NCBI GenBank assembly: GCA_030843315.1
Contig: JAUUPT010000016.1
Span: 5,067 to 69,066 of the forward strand
Length of the DNA: 64,000 nt
Direction of reading: 5' to 3'
Source: Bacteroidaceae bacterium
GTDB lineage: Bacteria > Bacteroidota > Bacteroidia > Bacteroidales > Bacteroidaceae
The notes below the pieces were generated by a model. The model ran no database searches. It saw only the letters and a list, made by a program, of their open reading frames with translations, and was not told where the DNA came from. Positions within the stretch are counted from its first letter, which is position 1, and each line of letters begins with the position of its first letter. The position numbers and the translations under genes are program-made. Of this stretch, positions 50,748 to 59,755 are shown piece after piece.

Positions 50748-53219
50748 ATGCGTTTGTCTGAATTGAAGACCGGTGAAAAAGGTGTAATCGTAAAAGTGTT
50801 GGGGCATGGTGGTTTCCGCAAGCGGATTGTGGAAATGGGATTTATTAAAGGAAAAACAGTGGAAGTGCTGTTGAATGCTCCCTTGAAAGACCCTATCAAA
50901 TATAAAGTAATGGGATATGAAATATCCCTGCGCCGGCAAGAAGCCGAGATGATAGAGATTATCAGTGAGCAAGAAGCAAAGGAGCAAGCCGTGCAGCCCG
51001 ATTTTCACAGAGGATTGGCCGAGGATATGTGCCTGAACGAAGAAGAACTGAAACGTTTGGCTCTCGGAAAGCGTCGCACGATCAATGTTGCTTTGGTCGG
51101 AAACCCTAATTGCGGCAAGACTTCTCTTTTCAATATCGCTTCCGGTTCGCACGAGCATGTGGGCAATTACAGTGGGGTCACAGTCGATGCCAAAGAAGGT
51201 TACTTCGACTTTCAGGGTTACCATTTCCGCATTGTCGATCTTCCCGGTACCTATTCTCTTTCTGCTTATTCTCCCGAAGAAATTTACGTTCGCCGCCACA
51301 TCATCAACGAAACTCCCGATGTCATCATCAACGTGGTAGACGCTTCCAATCTGGAACGCAATCTGTATCTCACCACCCAGCTGATTGACATGAATGTACG
51401 TATGGTGATTGCGCTCAATATGTATGATGAACTGCAAGCCAGCGGCAATACACTGGACTATTTAACGCTCAGCCAACTTTTCGGTGTTCCGATGATACCT
51501 ACGGTCAGCCGTAGCGGGAAGGGCATTGAACAACTGTTTCATGTGATTATCAATATCTACGAAGGTGGAGACTTTCTCGACCAGAAAGGGAAAGTGCGTA
51601 CTGAAGTTCTGGATGATCTGCGCAACTGGCATGAGGAATATGTTCCCGATCATGGCTTTGGCAGCCATAAGGAAGAAGGCGAACATCCGCGTGGCTTCTA
51701 TCGCCATATCCACATCAATCATGGTCCGGAACTGGAACGGAGCATTGAGGAAGTGAAGCGTGTTATCAGTGTCAACGAGGACATCCGTCATAAATACTCC
51801 ACACGTTTTCTGGCCATCAAACTGCTGGAGAACGACAGCGATCTGGAAAAGATTGTGCAAGGATTGCCCAATGGAAAAGATATTCTCGAAGTACGCAACC
51901 GGGAGGAACAACGCCTTCGCGATGTGATAAATGAGGAGAGCGAGCAAGCCATTACCGATGCCAAATACGGTTTCATTGCAGGTGCGCTGCGCGAGACTTA
52001 TGTGGATAATCATAAAGACACTTCGCGCACGACTCAAATTATAGATTCAATCGTAACGCACCGCGTTTGGGGATATCCCATCTTTTTCCTCTTTCTATAT
52101 CTGATGTTCGAAGGCACATTTGTACTGGGCGACTATCCGATGCAAGGCATCGAGTGGCTGGTTGACACGCTTGGAGGTTTGATCCGCAATAATATGTCCG
52201 AAGGTCCGTTGAAGGACCTTCTGGTAGACGGTATCATTGGTGGTGTGGGCGGTGTCATCGTCTTTCTTCCGAATATTCTTCTTTTATATTTCTTTATCTC
52301 TCTGATGGAGGACTCCGGATATATGGCCCGTGCCGCTTTTATCATGGACAAGATAATGCACAAGATGGGCTTGCATGGAAAGTCCTTCATACCGCTGATT
52401 ATGGGGTTCGGCTGCAATGTGCCGGCTATCATGGCTTCGCGTACTATCGAGAATCGCAAGAGCCGTTTGGTTACCATGCTCATCAATCCATTGATGTCGT
52501 GCAGTGCGCGTTTGCCTATCTATCTGCTGCTGGTTGGAGCCTTCTTTCCGAACAATGCCAGCCTTATGCTGTTACTTATTTATGCTATCGGCATTCTGTT
52601 GGCGGTGGTCATGGCACGTCTTTTCTGCCGCTTCTTGGTGAAAGGCGATGATACGCCGTTTGTTATGGAACTGCCCCCTTACCGTATGCCGACTGCAAAA
52701 ACTATTTTCCGCCATACTTGGGAGAAAGGGGCACAATACTTGCGCAAGATGGGCGGTATCATTATGGTAGCTTCCATTGTGATATGGGCTTTGGGATACT
52801 ATCCCAATCATGATGCCTACGAAAGTGTGACCGAGCAACAGGAGAATTCCTATATCGGCAAGATTGGTAAGGCTGTGGAACCGGTTATCGAGCCGTTGGG
52901 CTTTGATTGGAAACTGGGTATCGGTATCCTTTCCGGTGTGGGCGCTAAAGAATTGGTGGTAAGTACACTTGGAGTGCTCTATGTGGATGATGCTGAGGCT
53001 GATGCCGTGAGCTTGGGTGAGCGTATTCCTATTACGCCTTTGGTTGCCTTTGCCTATATGGTGTTTGTGCTGATATACTTCCCGTGCATTGCCACGTTGG
53101 TAGCTATCAAAAGTGAGTCGGGCAGTTGGAAATGGGCGTTGTTTGCGGCATTCTATACCACTGCATTGGCATGGTTGATGTCTTTTGCAATTTATCAGAT
53201 AGGAGGTCTGTTTGTATGA
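50748..53219 (+). CDS. feoB: FeoA-FeoB fusion, ferrous iron transporter
   Basis: This 823-residue inner-membrane protein takes up Fe(II). Residues 1-75 form an SH3-like FeoA domain (MRLSELKTGEKGVIVKVLGHGGFRKRIVEMGFIKGKTVEVL). The G domain follows with G1 GNPNCGKTS (~118), G3 DLPGTYSLSAYSPEE and G4 ALNMYDE. The membrane part includes two Gate regions (GCNVPAIMASRTIENRKSRLVTMLINPLMSCSARLPIY and GVGAKELVVSTLGVLY). The FeoA fusion is common in Bacteroidetes. A Cys-rich partner gene overlaps its stop by 4 bp. Confidence 0.94.
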   Translation: MRLSELKTGEKGVIVKVLGHGGFRKRIVEMGFIKGKTVEVLLNAPLKDPIKYKVMGYEISLRRQEAEMIEIISEQEAKEQAVQPDFHRGLAEDMCLNEEELKRLALGKRRTINVALVGNPNCGKTSLFNIASGSHEHVGNYSGVTVDAKEGYFDFQGYHFRIVDLPGTYSLSAYSPEEIYVRRHIINETPDVIINVVDASNLERNLYLTTQLIDMNVRMVIALNMYDELQASGNTLDYLTLSQLFGVPMIPTVSRSGKGIEQLFHVIINIYEGGDFLDQKGKVRTEVLDDLRNWHEEYVPDHGFGSHKEEGEHPRGFYRHIHINHGPELERSIEEVKRVISVNEDIRHKYSTRFLAIKLLENDSDLEKIVQGLPNGKDILEVRNREEQRLRDVINEESEQAITDAKYGFIAGALRETYVDNHKDTSRTTQIIDSIVTHRVWGYPIFFLFLYLMFEGTFVLGDYPMQGIEWLVDTLGGLIRNNMSEGPLKDLLVDGIIGGVGGVIVFLPNILLLYFFISLMEDSGYMARAAFIMDKIMHKMGLHGKSFIPLIMGFGCNVPAIMASRTIENRKSRLVTMLINPLMSCSARLPIYLLLVGAFFPNNASLMLLLIYAIGILLAVVMARLFCRFLVKGDDTPFVMELPPYRMPTAKTIFRHTWEKGAQYLRKMGGIIMVASIVIWALGYYPNHDAYESVTEQQENSYIGKIGKAVEPVIEPLGFDWKLGIGILSGVGAKELVVSTLGVLYVDDAEADAVSLGERIPITPLVAFAYMVFVLIYFPCIATLVAIKSESGSWKWALFAAFYTTALAWLMSFAIYQIGGLFV

Positions 53220-53431
53220 GTAACTGGCAGGAGTGGGTGATAGCCCTATTATTATTACTTTGTGTCATACGGATTGGAATGAGCGTTTATTCTTTTTTCC
53301 GTCGGACAAAGGAAGGCGGTAATCCGTGTGACACATGTGCAACTGGTTGTGACTTAAAGCAGTTGCTTGATGAGAAGCGTGCCGAATGCGGCAAAGGCAC
53401 GAAAAAAAAGAAGAAAAGTTGCTGCGGGTAG
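53216..53431 (+). CDS. FeoB-associated Cys-rich membrane protein
   Basis: This 71-residue protein starts at ATG 53216, which overlaps the feoB stop (ATGA). One membrane helix (WVIALLLLLCVIRIGMSVYSFF) is followed by a basic tail with six Cys (PCDTCATGCDLKQLL...CGKGTKKKKKSCCG). This matches the FeoB-associated Cys-rich type, thought to help FeoB assembly or iron handling. Its stop overlaps the region used by the tRNA-Cys promoter. Confidence 0.88.
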   Translation: MSNWQEWVIALLLLLCVIRIGMSVYSFFRRTKEGGNPCDTCATGCDLKQLLDEKRAECGKGTKKKKKSCCG

Positions 53432-53453
53432 TTGGAAGTTTCAGAAAAAGTAT

Positions 53454-53461
53454 TACCTTTG
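53454..53461 (+). promoter_or_regulatory. -7 element of the tRNA-Cys promoter
   Basis: TACCTTTG fits TAnnTTTG. GTTG at 53431-53434, 19 bp upstream, is a one-mismatch -33. Transcription would start about 30 nt before the tRNA. Confidence 0.55.
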
Positions 53462-53499
53462 CATCCGCAATCAAGAAATAAAGCACTCTTGATGATTTT

Positions 53500-53571
53500 G
53501 GTTCCTTGGATGAGTGGCTTAGTCAGCGGTCTGCAAAACCGTCCACGGCGGTTCGAATCCGCCAGGAACCT
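53500..53571 (+). tRNA. tRNA-Cys (GCA)
   Basis: The acceptor stem is GGTTCCT/AGGAACC with discriminator T. The anticodon loop CTGCAAA has GCA at 53533-53535, and the T arm GGCGG-TTCGAAT-CCGCC is regular. No CCA is encoded. Confidence 0.95.
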
Positions 53572-53641
53572 CAAAGTAATCCCTGCAAAGCGAATGGCTG
53601 TGTGGGGATTATTTGTTTATATACATTATTAAGAATTATTT

Positions 53642-54223
53642 ATGATGAAACAAGTAAGATTTCTGATTTTCTGCCTGTTTGCTATATGCAGCACGGCAGG
53701 TATGGCACAGGATGTAGCGGCTGATGATACCGGTTACATTGTGAAGGTAGGGGAGATGGCTCCCGATTTTACGGTGAAGTTGACGGATGGCAAGAGCGTT
53801 ACTCTTTCGGAACTTCGCGGTAAGGTGGTGATGTTGCAGTTCACGGCGAGTTGGTGTGGCGTATGCCGCAAGGAGATGCCCTTCATTGAGAAGGATATCT
53901 GGCTGAAGCATAAATCAAATCCTGATTTTGCGCTGATTGGTATTGACCGCGATGAGCCGCTGGAGAAAGTGATTGCTTTCGGTAAATCGACCAAAGTAAC
54001 CTATCCTTTGGGATTGGACCCGGGTGCGGATATCTTTGCAAAGTATGCGCTTCGTGAGGCAGGTATTACGCGTAATGTGCTGATTGATAAAGAAGGCCGT
54101 ATCGTGATGCTGACACGTTTGTATAATCCGGAGGAGTTTGCTTCTTTGGTGAAGAAGATTAATGAAGTGATAGCTTCGCCAGATAATCGTAATGCTTCCC
54201 TTCCTTCACCAGCTCCGCTTTGA
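53642..54223 (+). CDS. Periplasmic TlpA/AhpC-type thioredoxin-fold protein
   Basis: This 193-residue exported protein has a signal peptide ending at GMAQD (~23). The redoxin fold contains KVGEMAPDFTVKLTDGKSVTLSELRGKVVMLQFTASWCGVCRKEMP, with the active-site WCGVC. It is a thiol-disulfide oxidoreductase acting in the periplasm. Two ATGs in a row give alternative starts (53642 or 53645). The last 21 codons overlap the 3' end of the convergent methyltransferase gene by 65 bp. Confidence 0.9.
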   Translation: MMKQVRFLIFCLFAICSTAGMAQDVAADDTGYIVKVGEMAPDFTVKLTDGKSVTLSELRGKVVMLQFTASWCGVCRKEMPFIEKDIWLKHKSNPDFALIGIDRDEPLEKVIAFGKSTKVTYPLGLDPGADIFAKYALREAGITRNVLIDKEGRIVMLTRLYNPEEFASLVKKINEVIASPDNRNASLPSPAPL

Positions 54224-54893
54224 AACCATTCTCCGCAGCATAGAGGCTGAGGGTTTGGAAGTCGATGTATAGCCAGTCGAAGGAGTCTCCTTGAATATCT
54301 TTGTATTGCATCTGGAAATCCACTTCTCCGTAATAATCTCCGGCAAGGTCGATGACATAACTCCCGTCCTCCTCTTCAAACAAATAGCGCAGGTCGCTGG
54401 AATCCATCAGGATACAGCCACCCGGACACAGCAGTTGCTTCATCTTTTGGAAGAAAACGGGAAGATTCTCCAACTTCCCGATGATGCCGGAGCCATTCAT
54501 CAGCATGAGAATCGTATCGTACGCTTCGTAGAACCGTTCATCGAACAGATTCGTCTGCGTCACGTTGCGCACTCCGCGCTGCTTCATTACTTCTACCGAC
54601 AGCGGAGAGATGTCGATGGCATGCACCTCTTTTCCCGCTTCCTGCAAGGCAAGGCTGTGGCAACCGCTACCGGCGCCTGCATCCAGAATCTTCCCCGCGG
54701 CAAGTTGTAATGCGGCACGTTCCAGCACCGGCATCTGCTTTTCTCCGCGGAACAGCTCCTTCACGGGTATTTCGTCTTCATCAAATTGAGAAGAGAATAC
54801 CCGCAGGCGGTCGGCTTTGCGATGCTCGTAGTAGTCGGCTATGGCAGCACCCATCGGGTCCTTATCCGCCGAAAGTAGATCGGTACTTATCAT
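54159..54893 (-). CDS. Class I SAM-dependent methyltransferase
   Basis: This 244-residue enzyme has motif I ILDAGAGSGCHSLALQEAGKEVHAIDISPLSVE (~70-103) and later YDTILMLMNGSGIIG and LLCPGGCILMDSSD. The C-terminal part is a beta-rich substrate region. The substrate is unknown. Its ATG overlaps the stop of the small basic protein gene (54890-54893), so the two are coupled, and its tail overlaps the thioredoxin gene. Confidence 0.87.
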   Translation of the reverse strand: MISTDLLSADKDPMGAAIADYYEHRKADRLRVFSSQFDEDEIPVKELFRGEKQMPVLERAALQLAAGKILDAGAGSGCHSLALQEAGKEVHAIDISPLSVEVMKQRGVRNVTQTNLFDERFYEAYDTILMLMNGSGIIGKLENLPVFFQKMKQLLCPGGCILMDSSDLRYLFEEEDGSYVIDLAGDYYGEVDFQMQYKDIQGDSFDWLYIDFQTLSLYAAENGFKAELVKEGKHYDYLAKLSLH

Positions 54894-55075
54894 TTCTTAT
54901 GTCTGCTGGCACGTTTACGTCGGATTTCCGCCTTCATCTTGGATGAGGCGGAACCATGTTGACCGGTGATATAGGTTTTCTTTTTGGCTTTGGTCTTTAC
55001 CTTGTCGTCTTCTTTCGGCTTGTCTTTCTTGCCTTTGAACACGATTCCACCCATCATTGCTTCTTCTATACTCAT
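54890..55075 (-). CDS. Small highly basic protein
   Basis: This 61-residue protein has 21 Lys or Arg, running KGKKDKPKEDDKVKTKAKKK and ending IRRKRASRHKK. It has no fold marks and is probably disordered, possibly nucleic-acid or ribosome associated. It is coupled by a 4-bp overlap to the methyltransferase downstream, making it a conceivable partner or substrate of that enzyme. Confidence 0.7.
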   Translation of the reverse strand: MSIEEAMMGGIVFKGKKDKPKEDDKVKTKAKKKTYITGQHGSASSKMKAEIRRKRASRHKK

Positions 55076-55099
55076 ATTGTTTTAATAGTTAGTGGGTTA

Positions 55100-55474
55100 T
55101 TATCCCGGTAATACCTCAATCCAGTAATCGTCCGGGTCATTGATGAAATACAGCCCCATGGCCGTATTCTCAAAACATACCCATCCGTTTTCTTTGTGAT
55201 ATTGGCGTATGGCATCATAATCGCCGGCTACGCGGAAGCAGAGATGGCTTTCATTCTCTCCCAGCTCATAGGCTTGCGGATGTTCCTTCAGACAGGTCAG
55301 CTCCAGCAAGAAGCCGGTACTTCCGTCCGAGAGATATACCAGAGTGAAAGAGCCGTCAGACGCCTCCTTCCTATGGTGTTCTTTCAGTCCCAAAGCCTTT
55401 TCGTAGAATTCTATGCTACGTTCCAGGTTGGTGACGTTGATATTGAAATGATCGAATTTGCTTTTTATCTCCAT
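55100..55474 (-). CDS. VOC-family (glyoxalase I-like) protein
   Basis: This 124-residue protein holds two beta-alpha-beta-beta-beta units: HFNINVTNLERSIEFYEKALGL and SHLCFRVAGDYDAIRQYHKENGWV...GLYFINDPDDYWIEVLPG. Metal ligands His (HFN), Glu (LLELT), His (SHLCF) and Glu (WIEVL) are in the glyoxalase I positions, so it may be a lactoylglutathione lyase-like or related metal enzyme. It lies upstream of the small basic protein gene on the same strand. Confidence 0.87.
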   Translation of the reverse strand: MEIKSKFDHFNINVTNLERSIEFYEKALGLKEHHRKEASDGSFTLVYLSDGSTGFLLELTCLKEHPQAYELGENESHLCFRVAGDYDAIRQYHKENGWVCFENTAMGLYFINDPDDYWIEVLPG

Positions 55475-55500
55475 AGTTCAATTATATTATTTGTGGTTCG

Positions 55501-56655
55501 TTACTTGGTCATTGCTTTCAGAATCTCCCCTATATACGTACGCGGCATACCTTCCATTGCTGCGGGTGCCGGGAGTTTCTTGCATTCCAGTATCACCGTC
55601 GGCTCAGTCTTGCCGGTAGGATAGAATCGGATGGTATAGCTTTCCGCCTTTTCCATTTGTTCATAAGGCTGGTCGGGCGACAGGATGCTGAAGACTACCG
55701 GCTTGCCATTGACTTTGCCCAGCGAACCGCCTGCATTGGCAGTCATCATCGTCATGTTGAAAGGCTCTTCACCGATAACAATCACCAGCTTGCCTGCTCC
55801 CGTCTGGATAACGTCGGCAGATAGCTGTGCAGGTGCTACTTCCTTATAACCCTGTGTCTGGCCGGAAGCAGCGGGTGCTGCTACCGGAGCAGTTGCGGCA
55901 GGTTCGGCAGGCTTTGCCGTTTCAACCGGCATAGCAGGAGTCAACGTTGCCGCAGGAGTCGTTTCCACTACCCTGGGAGTCTCTACCGTAACCTGTTTCT
56001 TCGGTGTAATCACTATCGGGCCGGAGCTAACAACAGCTTTTTCTGCTTTCTTCTCTTTTTCCGGTGCTTTAGTGGTGGTGGCGCTGAGTGCTTCGGCTAC
56101 TCCCGTGCCGAGGTCGTCCGCAAAGTCCACTGTGTTTCTGCGCCACTTGGCAAGACCGCGCACCAATTTGGTTTTGGCCTTGTTCAGTGCGTATTTATCC
56201 GTTATCCACTCTTCGGCGGTATATTTTTCTTTTCCTTCGCGGTAGCTATAACGTACTTTCTCAATCTCGAGCACGCACTTCTCCGGTTGGCAAACGGCGG
56301 TGAGCTGATAAGATATTTTAGTCCGGTCAAGCGACAAGGCACTGGAACTGAATATGATCCATTCCTCTCCGATGCCTACCATCTGTCCCTTCTCTTTATC
56401 AGAGAAAACCACGCGGCTATTATTTTCGTTCTTCTTCAGGCGTGCCTCCATCCAGTTGTGCACACGTTCATAGATTTCATCCTGCGACATACCCGGGATG
56501 CTGAATTCTTTGGTGAATACTACTCTTCCATCCACTTCGGGAACGGCTCCCTCCAGGTATCTGCTGTCGTCGTCATCGTCGTTATCTTGTGCGTGCAGCG
56601 TGGCAGGCAGGCATAGGCAGAACGCTGCCAACAGAAGTTGTGCTAATTTTCTCAT
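55501..56655 (-). CDS. Exported DUF4468 domain protein
   Basis: This 384-residue protein has a signal peptide (to ~22, LHAQD). A DUF4468-type beta domain (~38-150, GRVVFTKEFSIPGMSQDEIYERVHNWMEARLKK...EEWIIFSSSALSLDRTKISYQL) is followed by a Pro/Ala/Thr-rich linker (~205-270). A second beta domain (~275-384) begins YKEVAPAQLSADVIQTGAGKLVIVIG. The role is unknown; DUF4468 is widespread in Bacteroidetes secreted proteins. The gene is 11 bp downstream of the MBL hydrolase stop, in the same direction. Confidence 0.85.
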   Translation of the reverse strand: MRKLAQLLLAAFCLCLPATLHAQDNDDDDDSRYLEGAVPEVDGRVVFTKEFSIPGMSQDEIYERVHNWMEARLKKNENNSRVVFSDKEKGQMVGIGEEWIIFSSSALSLDRTKISYQLTAVCQPEKCVLEIEKVRYSYREGKEKYTAEEWITDKYALNKAKTKLVRGLAKWRRNTVDFADDLGTGVAEALSATTTKAPEKEKKAEKAVVSSGPIVITPKKQVTVETPRVVETTPAATLTPAMPVETAKPAEPAATAPVAAPAASGQTQGYKEVAPAQLSADVIQTGAGKLVIVIGEEPFNMTMMTANAGGSLGKVNGKPVVFSILSPDQPYEQMEKAESYTIRFYPTGKTEPTVILECKKLPAPAAMEGMPRTYIGEILKAMTK

Positions 56656-56666
56656 AATCGTATGTT

Positions 56667-57398
56667 TTATTTAGTAATATCAAAACTCTCACCCCGGTGG
56701 CTGATGGTAAGGAAACGGCATCCTTTATCCTCGGCAAACTGCCGGAACGCATTTCCTCCTTTATAATCTTCACTGAAGTGCATGGGGACAAAGATAGTTG
56801 TTTTTATTCGTTCTACGAATTGTTCCGCCCCTCGCATATAATCTTTTCCGATGCGGCTGTCTACCGGAAACATGGCTACGTCTACCGCCGGTGCTGTCTG
56901 TTGCAGCAGTTTCATTTCTGCCAGGAAGTCACCTTCGGCCTTGCGTATCTCCTGCGGGGTGGACTCTTCGCTCCAGTGCCAGTTGTTCAGGTCGCCGGCA
57001 TGGAACAGCCGTTCGCCTTGCAGGTCTATCAGGAAGGAGATACCCACGTCGGTGGAGCCGAACGCCCGGATGCGGATGTGCTCGTCTTCGTACGTGTCGC
57101 CCTTGTTGATGTAGGTGGCATCTTCGGCAGCGGCACGCCGGTGCTTCAGGATATCTTTGGAGAAGATGTACCGGATATCGGGGCGCAGGGCCTTCCACAA
57201 AAGAACTTCGCGATTAAAGTGGTCGGGGTGGAAATGGGAGCAGAGTACATAGAGTACGCCCGGTCTTTCCAAGAGACGGTCGTGCACGATACCCCGGTTG
57301 TACGCCTCTTCCGAGGAGTCCTTGTAGTAATCGATAATGACCGTCACTCCGTCCGCTTCAATCGCGAAGCCGCTATGGTAGATGTAATCAAGTTTCAT
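56667..57398 (-). CDS. MBL-fold metal hydrolase (UlaG-like)
   Basis: This 243-residue protein begins YIYHSGFAIEADGVTVIIDYYKDS and carries the metal motif CSHFHPDHFN (HxHxDH type), with later HAGDLNNWHW and VPMHFSEDYKG. This is the metallo-beta-lactamase superfamily, with a likely dinuclear zinc or manganese site. The substrate is unknown. It is the first of two leftward genes, 82 bp after the pirin gene stop. Confidence 0.87.
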   Translation of the reverse strand: MKLDYIYHSGFAIEADGVTVIIDYYKDSSEEAYNRGIVHDRLLERPGVLYVLCSHFHPDHFNREVLLWKALRPDIRYIFSKDILKHRRAAAEDATYINKGDTYEDEHIRIRAFGSTDVGISFLIDLQGERLFHAGDLNNWHWSEESTPQEIRKAEGDFLAEMKLLQQTAPAVDVAMFPVDSRIGKDYMRGAEQFVERIKTTIFVPMHFSEDYKGGNAFRQFAEDKGCRFLTISHRGESFDITK

Positions 57399-57480
57399 TT
57401 ACGGATTGAATTATAGCGCAATATTACAAAAAACGCTACACAAACTTCCGCTTTAAGCTGTTATTTTATGTCAAAGCACT

Positions 57481-58185
57481 TTACATAGGCACTTCTATAA
57501 AGAGAATATGCGAGTCTTTGAGCGTTTCCAGTTCAAAGCTGTTGGTTTCGTACACACCCATGCCGTCGCGGCGCGACAGTACCGTGTCGTCCACTTTCAC
57601 CTCGCCTTCCATCACAAAGATGTAGATGCCGGCGTGCGATTGGTGCAGGTGATAGCCTATTTTCTTTCCGGCTTCTATCTCGCCGATGGAGAACCAGGTC
57701 TGTTGCAACAACTTGGCAGGAGCATCGCCGTCGGGCGATACGATCAGCGCCATCTCGTTCTTGCGCAGGCAGGGGCGGATGTCGAAGTCCTGATAAGCAG
57801 GCGGCGTATTCATCTTTTCGGGCATTACCCATATTTGCAGGAATTCCACCGGTTCGGTGTCGCTGCCGTTCATTTCACTGTGATAGATGCCGGTGCCGGC
57901 GCTCATGGTCTGTATGTCTCCCGGGGTGATGACGCGGCTGTTCTGTTGGCTGTCGCCGTGCTTCAGTTTTCCTTTCAAGGGGATGGAAATGATTTCCATG
58001 TTCTTGTGCGGATGGATACCGAAACCTTTGCCCGGGGCTACGCGGTCGTCGTTCAATACACGCAGGGCGCCGAAGTTCATGCGGCGGGCATTGTAGTATT
58101 CATCGAAACTGAATGTATGGTGACTGTCCAACCAGTCGTACAGAGAATGTCCTCTACTGTCAGCTTTATCTATTACTTTTTTCAT
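57481..58185 (-). CDS. Pirin-family protein
   Basis: This 234-residue bicupin has the pirin metal-site string FGIHPHKNMEIISIPLKGKLKHGDS...GTGIYHSEMNGSDTEPVEFLQIWV, with His-x-His and Glu ligands, and a second cupin (YHLHQSHAGIYIFVMEGEV). Bacterial pirins include quercetinases and redox sensors. It follows the D-lactate dehydrogenase gene by 65 bp on the same strand. Confidence 0.9.
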   Translation of the reverse strand: MKKVIDKADSRGHSLYDWLDSHHTFSFDEYYNARRMNFGALRVLNDDRVAPGKGFGIHPHKNMEIISIPLKGKLKHGDSQQNSRVITPGDIQTMSAGTGIYHSEMNGSDTEPVEFLQIWVMPEKMNTPPAYQDFDIRPCLRKNEMALIVSPDGDAPAKLLQQTWFSIGEIEAGKKIGYHLHQSHAGIYIFVMEGEVKVDDTVLSRRDGMGVYETNSFELETLKDSHILFIEVPM

Positions 58186-58250
58186 AATCTTTTTTCCTTT
58201 CTTTTAATAATTGATATGTATATAACAAACGAAATGCAAGAAAGTTCTTT

Positions 58251-59252
58251 TTACATCTTCACTTCGTTGTTGAGGGGCTTCCCGTCGATGAAATCCTTTG
58301 CGTTCTGCAGTGTGGTGGTGGCAATGTTGGCCAGTGCTTCGCGCGTGAAGAATGCCTGATGGGAAGTGACAATCACATTGTTGAACGACAGCAGTCGTGC
58401 CAGCGTATCGTCATCAATAATCTTGTCCGATTGGTCTTCGTAGAAGTACTCGCTTTCTTCCTCGTACACATCCAGACCGGCGGAACCGATTTTCTTATTC
58501 TTCAATCCCTCTATCAGGGCGTTGGTGTGTATCAGTTGTCCGCGTCCGGTGTTGATAATCATCACGCCGTCCTTCATCTTGCCGATGGAGTAGTCGTTGA
58601 TGAGGTACTTGGTCTGCTCCGTCAGCGGGCAGTGCAGGGAGATGATGTCCGCGTTGTGGTAAAGCTCGTCCAGGGTGGTGTACACCACTTGATGCTCGCG
58701 GGCGAAGTTATGGTCGGGGTAGAGGTCGTAGGCAAGGATGTTCATGCCGAAGCCGCGCAGAATGCAGATCAGCTTCTTGGCTATCTTTCCGGTGCCGATG
58801 ATGCCGACTGTCTTTCCGTACATATCGAAACCCAGCAGGCCGTGCAGCGAGAAGTTGCCGTCGCGGGTGCGCCAGGTGGCACGTGGAATCTTCCGGTTCA
58901 GGGATAGCATCAGGGCAACGGTGTATTCCGCCACGGCATAGGGTGAGTAGGCAGGCACGCGTACCACGGTGATGCCGTTCTCGGCAGCCGCTTTCAAGTC
59001 TACGTTGTTATATCCGGCACAGCGCAGGGCAAGGAGTTTTACTCCGTTTGCAGCCATCAGCCGCATCACTTCGGCGTCTGCCGTATCGTTCACAAAGATG
59101 CAGACTGCCTCTACGCCTTGTGTCAGCATCACGTTGTGTTTATTCAGATGTCCTTTGTAATAGCGGAGTTCAAAGTCGAATTCCCGGTTCTTTTCATTGA
59201 AAGATGCTTCATCATAAGGCATGCTTCCGAAAAAGGCGATAGTATGTGCCAT
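58251..59252 (-). CDS. ldhA: D-lactate dehydrogenase (2-hydroxyacid type)
   Basis: This 333-residue enzyme reduces pyruvate to D-lactate with NADH. The N-terminal part is MAHTIAFFGSMPYDEASFNEKN. The NAD-binding motif is TVGIIGTGKIAKKLICILRGFGMNILAYD. The catalytic Arg lies in INTGRGQLI, a Glu in DVYEEESEYF and His in VTSHQAFFT. This is the FldH/LdhA D-isomer family. The length equals the family norm. It is followed by the pirin gene. Confidence 0.92.
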   Translation of the reverse strand: MAHTIAFFGSMPYDEASFNEKNREFDFELRYYKGHLNKHNVMLTQGVEAVCIFVNDTADAEVMRLMAANGVKLLALRCAGYNNVDLKAAAENGITVVRVPAYSPYAVAEYTVALMLSLNRKIPRATWRTRDGNFSLHGLLGFDMYGKTVGIIGTGKIAKKLICILRGFGMNILAYDLYPDHNFAREHQVVYTTLDELYHNADIISLHCPLTEQTKYLINDYSIGKMKDGVMIINTGRGQLIHTNALIEGLKNKKIGSAGLDVYEEESEYFYEDQSDKIIDDDTLARLLSFNNVIVTSHQAFFTREALANIATTTLQNAKDFIDGKPLNNEVKM

Positions 59253-59328
59253 AAGGTACAGTTTTTTTTTGAGTGTTACTAAATTATATAGGGAATAACA
59301 AGCCCGGAGCTGATTGGGTTCACAAAAA

Positions 59329-59398
59329 AAGGCACGGATTACGCGGAACTCGCGGATTCATTTCTGAAAATCCGTGTTGTCCGTGTAATCCGTGCCTT
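59329..59398. terminator. Long hairpin with GCACGGATTAC repeat, mazEF terminator
   Basis: Imperfectly complementary arms of about 30 bases (AAGGCACGGATTAC...AATCCGTGCCTT) lie between the MazF stop and the ldhA start. The left 29 bases recur exactly at 60097-60125. Such CACGGATTAC elements are dispersed repeats in Bacteroides genomes as I recall. Confidence 0.65.
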
Positions 59399-59416
59399 AA
59401 AATGTCGTTTATATAT

Positions 59417-59755
59417 TTACTCAAACATCTGCCGGAGCACATCTTTTATCTGTTGTATCTCCGATGCTTTTAAAGTAGATATATATCTTCCTATCCGGCA
59501 TCTATCAATTGTCTTCAGTTGGTCTATGGCTGCTTCTCCTTCTTGTTCGGCAACCGTACAACGAACCCTGAAGGGATAGTTTCGGATAGTTGAGGTTAAG
59601 GGTACAATGATTACTGTATTGAGATGCTTGTTCAATTCATCGGGACTGATGACGATGCAAGGACGCGTTTTCTTTATTTCACTTCCTCTTGTGGGGTCTA
59701 AATCTACCCAGTAAACGCTGAAACGTTCTATTTCGTCTTTTCTTTCCATGTCCAT
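59417..59755 (-). CDS. mazF: MazF-type toxin, mRNA endonuclease
   Basis: This 112-residue protein starts at ATG 59755 or at Met4 (MERKDEIERFSVYWVDLDPTRGSEIKKTRPCIVISPDELNKHLNTVIIVPLTSTIR). The PemK/MazF strand pattern and the Arg in KKTRPCIV are typical. It cleaves mRNA when the antitoxin decays. The start overlaps the antitoxin's 3' end by 28 bp, supporting coupled production. Confidence 0.9.
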   Translation of the reverse strand: MDMERKDEIERFSVYWVDLDPTRGSEIKKTRPCIVISPDELNKHLNTVIIVPLTSTIRNYPFRVRCTVAEQEGEAAIDQLKTIDRCRIGRYISTLKASEIQQIKDVLRQMFE

